Shown one piece after another: positions 1-9,786 of a stretch of DNA of 60,000 bases. The translations under genes and the position numbers were made by a program. Source of the DNA: Neocallimastix lanati (nom. inval.) (Eukaryota > Neocallimastigomycota > Neocallimastigomycetes > Neocallimastigales > Neocallimastigaceae); NCBI GenBank assembly GCA_016946835.1, contig JACVTC010000049.1:597501-657500 (forward strand). The letters run 5' to 3'. The notes under the pieces were generated by a model, which made no database searches, was not told the DNA's origin, and saw only the letters and a list, made by a program, of their open reading frames with translations. Positions within the stretch are counted from its first letter, which is position 1, and each line of letters opens with the position of its first letter.

Positions 1-84
1 TTATTTTATTTATATTATAATCTAATTAAATTATTAACTTTTAAGTCTTTTTAAAACAACAAATATATATAGCATTTTTTAGCA

Positions 85-445
85 TATAAAGTTGAACTGG
101 GCTTTCTACTGGTTGTTATGTGGCGACTTAATAATCATCTTGTGTCCGGCCAACCCCTGCTGGTATCTATTCTTGATCTGATTTTCCCGATAGTGTTTGG
201 AGAAAGGGTAAAGGGGTTATAATGGCACAATTTCAGGTAAGTATTAATTCCGCTCCTACCATTATTGGATTACCACGTATTTAATTTCTATATTTGATCA
301 CCCATGGCATCCTAGTGTAGTTATATAGCCTATACTGTGAGGGTTACGAGTTCAATTTCTATAGGATAACACGGATGTTATTTGGCAAGACATGTCTACT
401 GGAGCTACCTCTGCTTAGGAATTTGGAGCGCCGACGTCGTACTGA
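85..445. other. GC-richer island, possible tRNA-related SINE fragment
   Basis: This stretch is visibly richer in G and C than anything within a kilobase. Inside it, 308-368 looks tRNA-like: ATCCTA near 309 is exactly complementary to TAGGAT near 362. A box-A-like TAGTGTAGT lies at about 313, and GAGTTCAATTT at about 348 resembles a pol III box B with a T-loop (TTCAATT). The presumed T-stem pairs badly, so this is not a working tRNA. Upstream, 118-222 is open (ATGTGGCGA... to TAA) but too short to call a gene. A tRNA-derived SINE or another repeat copy is the best guess; nothing else in the window matches it. Confidence 0.3.
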
Positions 446-1242
446 TATAGTATAAGATATATATACCAAAGTATATATGTTCTTTACAAGCCCATATATA
501 TAATATGGGATAGACATGTGAATTCATATGTGTAAAAAACCTATTTATATATCTCTACAAAACGGTTGCTGTAATATATAAATAGTAATTGAAATGTGAA
601 CAACATATTTTAATTTTTGAAATTTCAATTTACAGCTATAATTTAAGTCTTATAAAAATATTATTTTGTAATTTTTATTATTATTTAATATTTTATTTAT
701 AAATTATATATAAAATAAAAGGTTTAATTCTATTATTAAGATGTTATAATAACAACTAAAGTTTTAGTTATAATATAAAAAATTAATATTTTAAATAATA
801 TTAATTTAAATATAAATTTATAAAATAAAATTTTTTAATAATAAAATATAAAAATATTATATTGATATTAATAATAAAATATAAAAATATGAAAATATAA
901 ATATATAATATTAATAGAAAAATATAAAAATATAATATCAATAATAAAATATAAAATATAAAAATATAATATAAATATTAATAATAAAATATAAAAAATA
1001 AAATTATAAGGAAAATAATTATTTATCATTTTCCTTATAACATGATTGTCAAAAAAAAAAAATTATATAAAAATAATTTATTTTTTTATTGACCTTTTTA
1101 ATTTTTATTTATTTATTTATTTACTTATTTATTTATACATTTATTTCTTTTTTACTTAAAATTATATTAAATTTTATGGCGTAATAATATAAATTTTAAA
1201 AGCCACAAATAAATAGATGGCTTATTAAAATTTCAAAAAAAA
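446..1242. other. A/T-rich spacer without recognisable genes
   Basis: The stretch contains short irregular repeats of the form AATATAAAAATATAATA (about 790-1000) and homopolymer runs. No open frame resembles a protein. Nothing further is seen. Confidence 0.6.
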
Positions 1243-1272
1243 AAAATTGGCGAAATGGACCACATTCTATTT
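1243..1272. repeat. MULE-like terminal sequence, orphan
   Basis: GGCGAAATGGACCACATTC here resembles the right end of the complete MULE ending at 50824 (CGAAATGCTTCACATTC). Motifs of the type AAGCCACA at about 1200 and 1337 match the subterminal GTGGCTT motif seen in the two complete MULEs. The matching left end was not found, so this may be a truncated or non-autonomous copy. Confidence 0.3.
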
Positions 1273-1384
1273 TAATATATCTTAATAATAACGTTACATA
1301 AATCATAAATATATTACATAAAATTTTATAATGTAGCAAGCCACATTTTACATATATAAAATTACTTAATAAAATTTACTATAT

Positions 1385-2047
1385 AAATTTGTATAACTAT
1401 ATAATTAATAATAAAATAAGAATAAAATTAAACTTTATTTTCAACATTATGTAAATATGTAAATAATTTATAAATTAAGTTTTATTTTATTTTAATTATT
1501 TTATTTTATTATATTTTTATTATATTTATATCATTTAACTAAATATTTAATTTATATTATTTTAAAATAGTTTATAGTTAATGAAAATTATAAAAAGAAT
1601 ACTTTTTTTTTATATTAATTCTTTGCAATTAAAAAGTTATTAAAGTTAAAAAAAAATGACTTAAGCATTGATAAAAAAAACCAAAATAAACTAATACAAT
1701 TCCAATACATTCAAATCCTTTCAGTTACAAATAAGGATGTTGATGCTTGGTATAATCAAATGAAGACTTGGATCATTATTTACCAAATTACAGATGAAGA
1801 AGAAATTTTAATAATTGTAAATTTAAAATGATTAGTAAAAGTATCCATTGTCTTAATGCATTAGTAACTAAAGATGTGGATAATAATATTGTTTATCCAT
1901 CTTTAGAAGAAATAAGAGATGCCCTTTTAGAATTTCACGATTTGTATATGGATCCAGAAGACATTATCGATAGACTTAAGAATATGACAATATTTACTAG
2001 AGGAAATATAAAAGAATTTAATAAGGAATACAAAGAATTATATAATA
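1385..2047 (+). repeat. Ty3/gypsy gag 5' fragment, direct-repeat copy 1
   Basis: These 663 bases are nearly identical to 7617-8277, with only a handful of mismatches and small indels. The last third encodes a gypsy-type gag N-terminus (about 1690-2047) with phrases such as DVDAWYNQMKTW, SLEEIRDALLEF and DIIDRLKNMTIF. One frameshift falls around 1826, so the part from the ATG at 1828 runs in a different frame. The similarity stops abruptly at 2047, where copia pol sequence starts. In copy 2 the gag sequence continues normally, so copy 1 is the truncated, chimeric one. That the family is gypsy is inferred from the residue pattern and from the protease and GPY-type integrase end that follow copy 2. 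Confidence 0.7.
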
Positions 2048-2048
2048 A

Positions 2049-5000
2049 ACATACAAATTATATACAACATTAAAAAATTTAAATTTTAATAAAAAATCTA
2101 TTGTTTGCTATAATTTAGAAAATGCATCAAATAACAATCTTGAATTATGGCACAGAAGACTGGGTCATTTTAATATTGACCTTATTAAAGAGAAACTAAA
2201 GGATATACCCATTAAACAAAAGTGCCCTATTTGCTCAAGAGCAAAACTTAAAAATTTTCAATATCCTAGGTCTGAAAATAAAACTAAAGGCACCTTTGAA
2301 TTAATTCACATGGATCTTGTGAGTTCATCAGAACCATCTATATATGGTAACAAATATTTTCTCTCCATTTTAGATGATTATTCTCGTTATGGATGGGTTA
2401 TATTCCTAAAATCAAAGGCGGATACCTTTGATGCTTTCATTATATGGTATAAAAAAATAAAAAATATATTTGATAAAACTATAAAATATATTAAAACGGA
2501 TATTGGATTTGAATTCGCGAATTCGAAATTTAGAGAATTTTTAAATAACGAAGGTATTGTTCATCAACTTACAGTACCTTATAATCCACAACAAAACGGA
2601 AGGGTTGAAAGGCTTAATGGAACTGTTATTAGCAATTCTAATGCCATGCTTGAAGATGCAAAATTAAGTCGTAGATTTTGGGAAGATGCTGTCTCCACAG
2701 CAAATTATATACATAATAATATACCTCACAAAGGAAACAACAATAAAGTCCCCTTTGAAGTATTATTTGATAAAAAGGTAAACTACAATAAATTTAAAGT
2801 TTTTGGTTGTAAATGTTTTTATTACGTTCCAAAACAATTTAGAAAGAAATTTTATAACTCTACCCTTCCAGGCATATTTATTGGATATGACAATTTAAAT
2901 CCAACTGCATACAAAATATACGATTATAATAACAATAAAGTTATATTATCTCGTGCAGTGGAATTTTTTGAGGATATTCCTGGAAATGTTGGAAATCCTA
3001 ATACTATTCCGGATAATGTAAATTTTACAATTTTTTCTGAAGATAATAATAACAGTGATATTCAAGAAATTTTTAAAGATTTTAATTATAACAATCAAAG
3101 TGATTTAAATAATAATATAAATTTAAATAATAATTTTAACCAAAATAATTTAATTAAAAATTTTCAAGATAACCATAATCATAATAATTTAAATAATAAT
3201 ATAAATTTTATTAATAATAATTTAAATGGTCAATTAAATTTTAATATAAAAGAAAATAATATAAACGAAAAATTAAATTTACAAAACATAAATGCTCCAT
3301 TAAATAATTTAAATCCGGACATTTATAATAATTATTTTCAAAATGAAAATTATAATAATTTTTCTAATGAAAATAATGATCATTTAAATAATGAAAATAA
3401 TTTTAATAATTTAAATAATAATAATATTTTAATAAATAAAAATGATTTAAATATTAATTTGGATAAATTAAATAAATTATCAAATAATTCAAATGTAAAC
3501 AAATCTTCAAATTCAAATTTAATTGAGGAAAATATCGATACTCATTTAAAGGATATTTCAAATAAACAAAAGGGGAAGGAAATTGCCAACACTAGTGAAG
3601 AAAATTTACAAAATGTAATTTCAATTGAAAACGAGGAATTGAAACATATTCAGAATTCAAACAATTCGAATGATGTAAACAAAAAATCAAATTTTATAAA
3701 TGTAAACAAAAAACCGAATTTAACTCAACATAATAATTTTATTAATAACTCTTTTAAAAGTAATGTTTATTCAGATAAGCAATTAAGTGAACGCGTAAGT
3801 AATACTGTAATAATGATACTATAAAACAAATTAATAAACGCGTAAGTAATAACAGAAATAATATTGATAATGTAAATTCTAATGAAATAAACGTGTTAAA
3901 CAATAATGAAAACAAAATTAATGTAAATGATAATATAAATACAAATTTAAATAATATAAATGACCCAACCAATTTAATTGCGAAAGAAATAAGTAATGAT
4001 ATTAATAATTATAATAATGTTAATAAAAGATATAAATTAAGAAGTAATGTAAACAAAAGGTTAGATAATAAATTAAAAAATAATAATTCAAATTCAAAAG
4101 AAAAGAAAATTAAAACTAAGGAATCGAATAAACACAAAAATAATTCTAAATTCATTAATGAAGATAAACACTCAAACAATTCAAATTTAAAAAATAAAAT
4201 TAAGAATAATTCTTTGGAAAGAAAAAAGGTTAAGGAATCCGTGATTTCAAATGAAAATAAACAAATTAATTCTAATTTTAAAAATAAAAATTCAATTGAA
4301 GATAAACAAGTTAATTCTACTAATTTAAATAATTCCAAAGACAAATTTACAAAAATGAATTCAGATAATTTAAATGACAATTCAAATTCAAATTTAAATG
4401 ATTTAAATGACAGTAAATTAAAAAATAATATTAATAATAATAATAATAATTCTTTAAGAGTGAATAGGAAAAGAAAATCTAAAAGAAATAATACTGAAGT
4501 TCGCAAGAAATATAAAACTTTTAACATAGAAGATATATTAGATGACAATGATACATCAATTAGTGAATCACCTTTTAGCGAATCCAGTATTATTGAGTAC
4601 AAAAGAAAACTTAGAAAAAGAAAATATAATCGTATCAATAAATCTAATATAGGTAATTATGAAAGTAAAAAATATAAATCTTTTAATATAGATGAAATCA
4701 TGGAAAATAATGCATTCATGGCTGTCGATATGAAGAAAGAATCTGATGAACCAAATTCTTATCAGGAAATTTTCTTTCGAAAAGATAAAGATGAGTGGAT
4801 TACAGCAATTAATAATGAATTAAATAATATGAAGAAAATGAATGTTTATACGCCTATTAAGAAACTTCCTAAAGGTGTTAACGTTATTTCTACTCGTTGG
4901 GTATTTAAAAACAAACACGATGCTAATGGTAGAATATATAAGAAAAAGGCAAGATTAGTAGCACGTGGTTTTACTCAACAATATGGAATAGATTATAAAG

Positions 5001-6277
5001 AAACATTCGCACCCACTTTAAAACAAGATACAATTAGGATCATTACTTCTATAGCTGCAAAGAATAATTATAACATACATCAATTAGATATTAAGGCAGC
5101 TTATTTAAATGCAAAATTAAATGAAGACATATATATGGAACTACCAGAAGGTGACGACCATCAAGGAATGAAATATTGCAAGTTAAACAAAGCTTTATAT
5201 GGTCTTAAACAAGCCGGACGTATGTGGAATGACACCATAAATGAAGTTTTAATTAACATGAAATTTAATAGATTATTAAGTGAACCTTGTCTGTATGTTA
5301 AAAGGAATACACATAATAAAATTATTTGCCTTCTAGATGTATATGTAGATGATATTCTCATCACAGGTGAAAACAAAGAAATTTTAAAAGTTAAAAGATT
5401 ATTAAAAGATAAATTTGATATAACTGATACAGGTTATGTTGATTTTATAGTAGGTATAAAATTTGTGAAATGTAAAGATGGATATTTAATTCATCAAAAG
5501 AGATATTTGAATGATATATTTAAAAAATTCAATATAGATAAATTAAAACCATGCTCAAATATGATTCCAATTAATAATAAAAAATTAAAAGAGAAATCAT
5601 TTAATTCAACAAAATATAGACAAGCCGTTGGTAATCTGTTATATCTTGCCATATGTACAAGGCCAGATATCTTATTTTCGGTAAGTAAAGCATCACGTAA
5701 AAACCAAAATCCAAATTATGAGGATTGGTTTAATGTCTTAAAAATATTTAGATATTTACAATACACACTAAATTATGGAATTAAATTTAGTAAAAATGAT
5801 AATTATAATTTTGAGGTCTACGTAGATGCGGATTTAGGTGGTGATCCCGATACTAGAAAATCTACCACTGGATACGTGATGACAATAAACTCAGGACCCG
5901 TTAGTTGGTATTCTAAATTGCAAAATACCGTAGCAGTATCTACAGCAGAAAGTGAATATTACGAGATACACGAGTGCGCACGTCAATGTTTATGGTATAA
6001 AAATTTATTTAAAGAACTAAATATAAATATAAATAATATAACAATTAATTCGGATAATAAAGCTGCAATTTATAATTGTGAAAACGAAACTATAAATTTA
6101 AAGTCAAAGCACATTGATTTAAAATATCACAAAATTAGAGAACTAGTTCGAGAAGATAAAATAAAATTAAATTATATTAAATCAGAACATAATATAGCTG
6201 ATGGTTTTACTAAATATCTTAATTCTACTCTAATGAGTAAATTTAGAAACAACATTCTTTCTAGCTTTAGTAATTAA
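2049..6277 (+). pseudogene. Ty1/copia pol polyprotein (integrase-RT-RNase H), 5'-truncated, one frameshift
   Basis: This is a nearly intact copia pol. It enters mid-protein at the 2047 junction, so gag and protease are missing. In order it holds the GAG-pre-integrase zinc motif (LWHRRLGH, then CPIC; 2140-2240), the integrase core with Asp in HMDLV (2310), Asp in KTDIGFEF and Glu in GRVERLNG (about 2606), a very long Asn/Lys-rich linker (about 3010-4700), reverse transcriptase with LDIKAAYLNA and the catalytic YVDD (about 5343), and RNase H with DADLGG, TAESEY and SDNKAAI. It stops at 6275-6277. One single-base frameshift near 3810 splits it: the first frame ends at 3824 and the second stays open from about 3815. 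Gln is encoded by CAA here and no in-frame TAR occurs elsewhere, so this copy is young compared with its neighbours. A 3' LTR follows at 6323. Confidence 0.93.
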
Positions 6278-6314
6278 AAATAATAAATTTTTTATTTAAA
6301 GAATATTAAACTTT

Positions 6315-6322
6315 AGGGGGAA
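6315..6322 (+). other. Polypurine tract
   Basis: AGGGGGAA lies immediately before the LTR start TGTTAGAAAT. This is the expected place for plus-strand priming in an LTR retrotransposon. Confidence 0.7.
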
Positions 6323-6532
6323 TGTTAGAAATAAAGTTTAATATATGAATATTATTCTTGTTATTAAACAAAATAACATATATAAATTTTATGTATAAAT
6401 ATTATAAATTATTAAGATATTAGCTATTATATAAATTGTAATATGGCGCATGTATGACGTACATAAAAACATTTATGTAATAACACATAAAATAAAGTTG
6501 ACTTAATATGATCTAAATCTTAATTTCTAACA
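6323..6532 (+). repeat. Copia LTR (210 bp)
   Basis: It starts TGTTAGAAAT and ends ATTTCTAACA, perfect inverted termini. It is preceded by a polypurine tract and followed at once by a primer-binding-like sequence, so it has the features of both a 3' LTR (of the pol upstream) and a 5' LTR (of the short internal region downstream). Its last 43 bases are identical to those of the LTR at 7445-7617, while the upstream (U3) parts differ. Confidence 0.85.
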
Positions 6533-6547
6533 GATTAAGAGTCTCAT
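6533..6547 (+). promoter_or_regulatory. Primer-binding site, anticodon arm of tRNA-Lys(CUU)
   Basis: GATTAAGAGTCTCAT starts at the first base after the LTR. Its complement reads ATGAGACTCTTAATC, which matches the anticodon stem-loop of eukaryotic tRNA-Lys(CUU) rather than a tRNA 3' end. Near-identical sequences sit in the same place in two other copia copies (36623-36637, one mismatch in the first 14 bases; 47941-47955, identical). The first nine bases after GA also form a perfect hairpin (TTAAGAGTC, 5-base loop, GACTCTTAA; 6535-6557). Confidence 0.7.
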
Positions 6548-6839
6548 TGACTCTTAAAGGGAATTTAATAAAAGCCCTTTTAGCCGGAAGCACTAAAAAT
6601 CAATTAAGGAAAACTTACAAATAAATTTTATTATAAGGATATTGCCATTAAGTCAACTTAATGAATTAAGAAGAAATAAAATTTAATTTTTAAATTTAAA
6701 ATTAAATTGATCAACTTTAAGAAAAAAAAAAAAAAAAGGTAATCTAGAGTCTAAAGAGGGAAGAAAAAGAAATTAACAAGCTAAATAAAAATTAAATATA
6801 CTAGAGTAAGTGTAACAAGAGGACATAAGTACAGAGGTT

Positions 6840-6873
<34 letters not shown>

Positions 6874-7435
6874 ATACTATTTTAAAATGTAAACAAGGAT
6901 TTGAGATTTTAGAAGAAAAATTAAATTACTCTTAAAGAATAAAAATATAAAATTAGAAATATTTATTATGAATTCAAGTTAATATTTTAGTGTAGATGAC
7001 GTAAATCCAAATGGGTAGTCATACTTTAAAGGGATGTAAAAACCATAGAGGTTAAGCCATGAGTTGTCTATATAAGAGGACGTAAAACCAAGAGGTAAGC
7101 CATGAGTTGTCGTTTTAGTTGGGCGTAAAACCAAAGAGTAGCCGTATAAATGTATGTTTGTGTGGGCATAAGACCTAAAAGGCAGCCACTTTAGGGATAG
7201 TGTAAAACCCAGTGAGGTATCCAATCCATAATTAGTAAGGCTTGAATTAAATTAAACCTATAATATAAAGGTTATTGATATTTAGAGTAATAAAGATTAA
7301 CTATAGTTTGAATATAATTTAGAATATACATTAGTTTGTATAAATTTAAAATTTTAGTATTTGATAAAAATTAAAATAGTACAGATTATACACATATTCT
7401 ATTGCAAATCTAATTTTTGTAAAATAATTAGATTT
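6548..7435 (+). other. Non-coding internal region of a short copia-type element
   Basis: This lies between a primer site and a polypurine tract, so it has the layout of a small LTR element without gag or pol (about 0.9 kb internal). It contains two long A runs (about 6722 and 6845) and the degenerate repeat block at 6995-7232. No protein similarity is visible. It could be a non-autonomous derivative or the remains of an internally deleted copy that shares an LTR with the upstream pol. Confidence 0.45.
6995..7232 (+). repeat. Six degenerate tandem repeats (about 36-45 bp), core GTAAAACC
   Basis: Six units share a core of the type GACGTAAAACCAAGAGGTA followed by GCCAT. Examples begin near 6997, 7033, 7078, 7121, 7164 and 7199. 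On the opposite strand the same block stays open for about 80 codons with a recurring GFTSS/GYS motif, which follows from the repeat and is not taken as a gene. Similar cores (GTAAAACCTAAAGAG, GAAACCAAAGAAAGTTAG) occur in the 3' part of the element at 32985-36844. Confidence 0.6.
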
Positions 7436-7444
7436 GAGGGGGAA
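7436..7444 (+). other. Polypurine tract
   Basis: GAGGGGGAA lies directly before the LTR beginning TGTCAGAATATG. Confidence 0.65.
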
Positions 7445-7617
7445 TGTCAGAATATGTGAATTAAGTTTAATGTATTAAAATGTAATGTATTTATGTAATG
7501 TATAAGCCATAATGTACTTGTATAAATTGAATGTAACATGTAAAATTAACTATTTGCAACTCTTTATAATAAATAAATAAAGTTGACTTAATATGATCTA
7601 AATCTTAATTTCTAACA
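7445..7617 (+). repeat. Copia LTR, variant U3 (173 bp)
   Basis: It begins TGTCAGAATATG and ends TTTCTAACA. The last 43 bases equal those of the LTR at 6323-6532, including AATAAAGTTGAC, but the first three quarters differ. Gypsy copy 2 starts at the very next base, so this LTR marks the right edge of a copia insertion beside gypsy sequence. Confidence 0.75.
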
Positions 7618-8277
7618 AATTTGTATAACTATATAATTAATAATAAAATAAGAATAAGATTAAACTTTATTTTCAACATTACGTAAATATGTAAATTATT
7701 TATAAATTAAGTTTTATTTTATTTTAATTATTTTATTTTATTATATTTTTATTATATTTATATCATTTAACTAAATATTTAATTTTTATTATTTTAAAAA
7801 AGTTTATAGTTAATGAAAATTATAAAAATACTTTTTTTTTATATTAATTCTTTGCAATTAAAAAGTAATTAAAGTTAAAAAAAAATGACTTAAGCATTGA
7901 TAAAAAAAACCAAAATAAACTAATACAATTCCAATACATTCAAATCCTTTCAGATACAAATAATGATGTTGATGCTTGGTATAATCAAATGAAGACTTGG
8001 ATCATTATTTACCAAATTACAGATGAAGAAGAAATTTTAATAATTGTAAATTTAAAATGATTAGTAAAAGTATCCATTGTCTTAATGCATTAGTAACTAA
8101 AGATGTGGATAATAATATTGTTTATCCATCTTTAGAAGAAATAAGAGATGCCCTTTTAGAATTTCACGATTTGTATATGGATCCAGAAGACATTATCGAT
8201 AGACTTAAGAATATGACAATATTTACTAGAGGAAATATAAAAGAATTTAATAAGGAATACAAAGAATTATATAATAT
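7618..8277 (+). repeat. Ty3/gypsy gag 5' fragment, direct-repeat copy 2
   Basis: This is the partner of 1385-2047. Here the gag reading continues beyond the repeat (to 8311) and into protease-like sequence, so this is the parental arrangement. The few differences from copy 1 include AAATAAAATT versus AAATAAGATT and a 4-base deletion in an A-rich run. Confidence 0.75.
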
Positions 8278-9786
8278 ACTTGAAGATGATCAAGAAGGTA
8301 ACACAAAATGATAACGCCATACAAATCTAGCTAAATTAACTAATTTGGAACCATATGAAATTATTAAAGATTTGACTAATACTAAATGTAACATTACTTT
8401 TGGTCAAATTTTAGATATATGTCCCAAATTAACAATTAGTAATTATACTTTCACTGCAGATTTCTGTATCATTGATCATAAAGATATTTATTTTGATTTC
8501 TTATTAGGACTTAAGTCGATTGCTGATAACTACCTTTTCATTCATCCGATGTTAAGATCGTTGTATCGTTTTACTTCTGTTGAAAATTTTGATATCATTG
8601 CTCTAACAATTGAGAACCAAACTATTGAAAAGAATTCGTGTTGTATCAATTTTATTAGATCTAATAAAAATAGTGAAGAAAATTGTATCAAAGAAATATC
8701 TAAGAATAAGGAAGTATCATCTCAGGAGGGAAAGAATAAGGACTTAAGAAAGAAGGACATTAAGAAAAGTAAAAATTTTAATAAATCAGAAAAGTTAAAA
8801 ATTTCTAATGCTAAAATTCCAAAAATTAATTTAGACAATAAAATTGAAAATTTCAAAATTATTTCAAATTTAAAAATTTTGAGGGAAAAAGCAAGGTATA
8901 TAGAAGATCCTAAAAGCATGGAAAATTCCAAAAATTCAATAAATTCTGGAGATATCAAAGATAATAAAATTTATTATAATTAAAATATATATATAAATAA
9001 ATTAACTAATTCAAATGCTAATATATTAGAATATAATTATATGAAGCGTAATATAAATTGTAATAGACATATACAAGAAATAAATCAAAATAAATTAAAA
9101 AAATTTTTAAATCAATTAAGTCAATTAAAATTCAATATCATTGAGTATAATAATATATTGAATAATATAAATTCTTATATATTACAATATAATGAAAGTG
9201 ATGATTTTATGAATGAAAAACAAAAAATTAAAGATTTATGTCAATTGCAAAATCAATTTTACCAAGTTTTCAATAATATAATATTATATATGAATAAAAT
9301 ATTAGAAAATAAAATAGATATATATATATTAACAATAGTAATATCCAAATTAACGCTGTAAATCATAAAAATTCTCGAATTAATGAAAGTGCAAATGAAA
9401 TAAAATAAGAACAAAATGAAATTAATACTAAAGATAACAAAGAAATTAGAGAATTTAAGAAAGAAATTTTAGAGGAGCATATTATAAATTTAAATGGAGA
9501 ATACATTAATGACGGAGATAACTCTAGAAAAATTATCAAGAAAAACGAAATTCCAAATACTACAGAAAAATATGTAACGAATAAACAAAATAAAATAAAA
9601 ATTGGCGAGTTAGTCAAAGTAAAAAAATTTTCGAGATATAAATTGGACCCTTATTTTGTTGGACCTTATAAAGTAGTTAAAAAGAAATTCGATACAGTTC
9701 AATTAATGGATCCTAACACACATACCTGCTTAGAAAGACCAGTTCACCTTAAAAATATAATCAAGTTTAATATAATTAAGGTATAG
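7920..9786 (+). pseudogene. Internally deleted Ty3/gypsy gag-pol
   Basis: Three gypsy pieces follow each other. The first is a gag N-terminus (about 7920-8311). The second is a protease-region segment with NTKCNITFGQILDICPKL and FDFLLGLKSIADNYLFIHP (8345-8983). After a Lys/Asn-rich stretch comes an integrase C-terminal GPY-type module with GELVKVKKFSRYKLDPYF, GPYKVV and RPVHLKNIIKF, ending in TAG at 9784-9786. Reverse transcriptase, RNase H and the integrase core are absent. Frame breaks fall at 8309 and near 9330, and one in-frame TAA at about 9406 may replace a Gln codon. This is a deletion derivative rather than random decay, because the remaining blocks are well preserved. Confidence 0.75.

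Noticed and set aside
308-374. Functional tRNA gene
   Set aside because: The acceptor stem pairs, but T-stem and anticodon arm do not, and no anticodon can be placed.
4009-4638. 209-codon minus-strand open frame rich in Leu and Phe
   Set aside because: It is the shadow of the Asn/Lys-rich copia linker on the plus strand.
6979-7224. Minus-strand 81-codon open frame with recurring GFTSS-like motif
   Set aside because: It is the antisense of a degenerate tandem repeat inside a retroelement leader; the periodic protein pattern follows from the DNA repeat.
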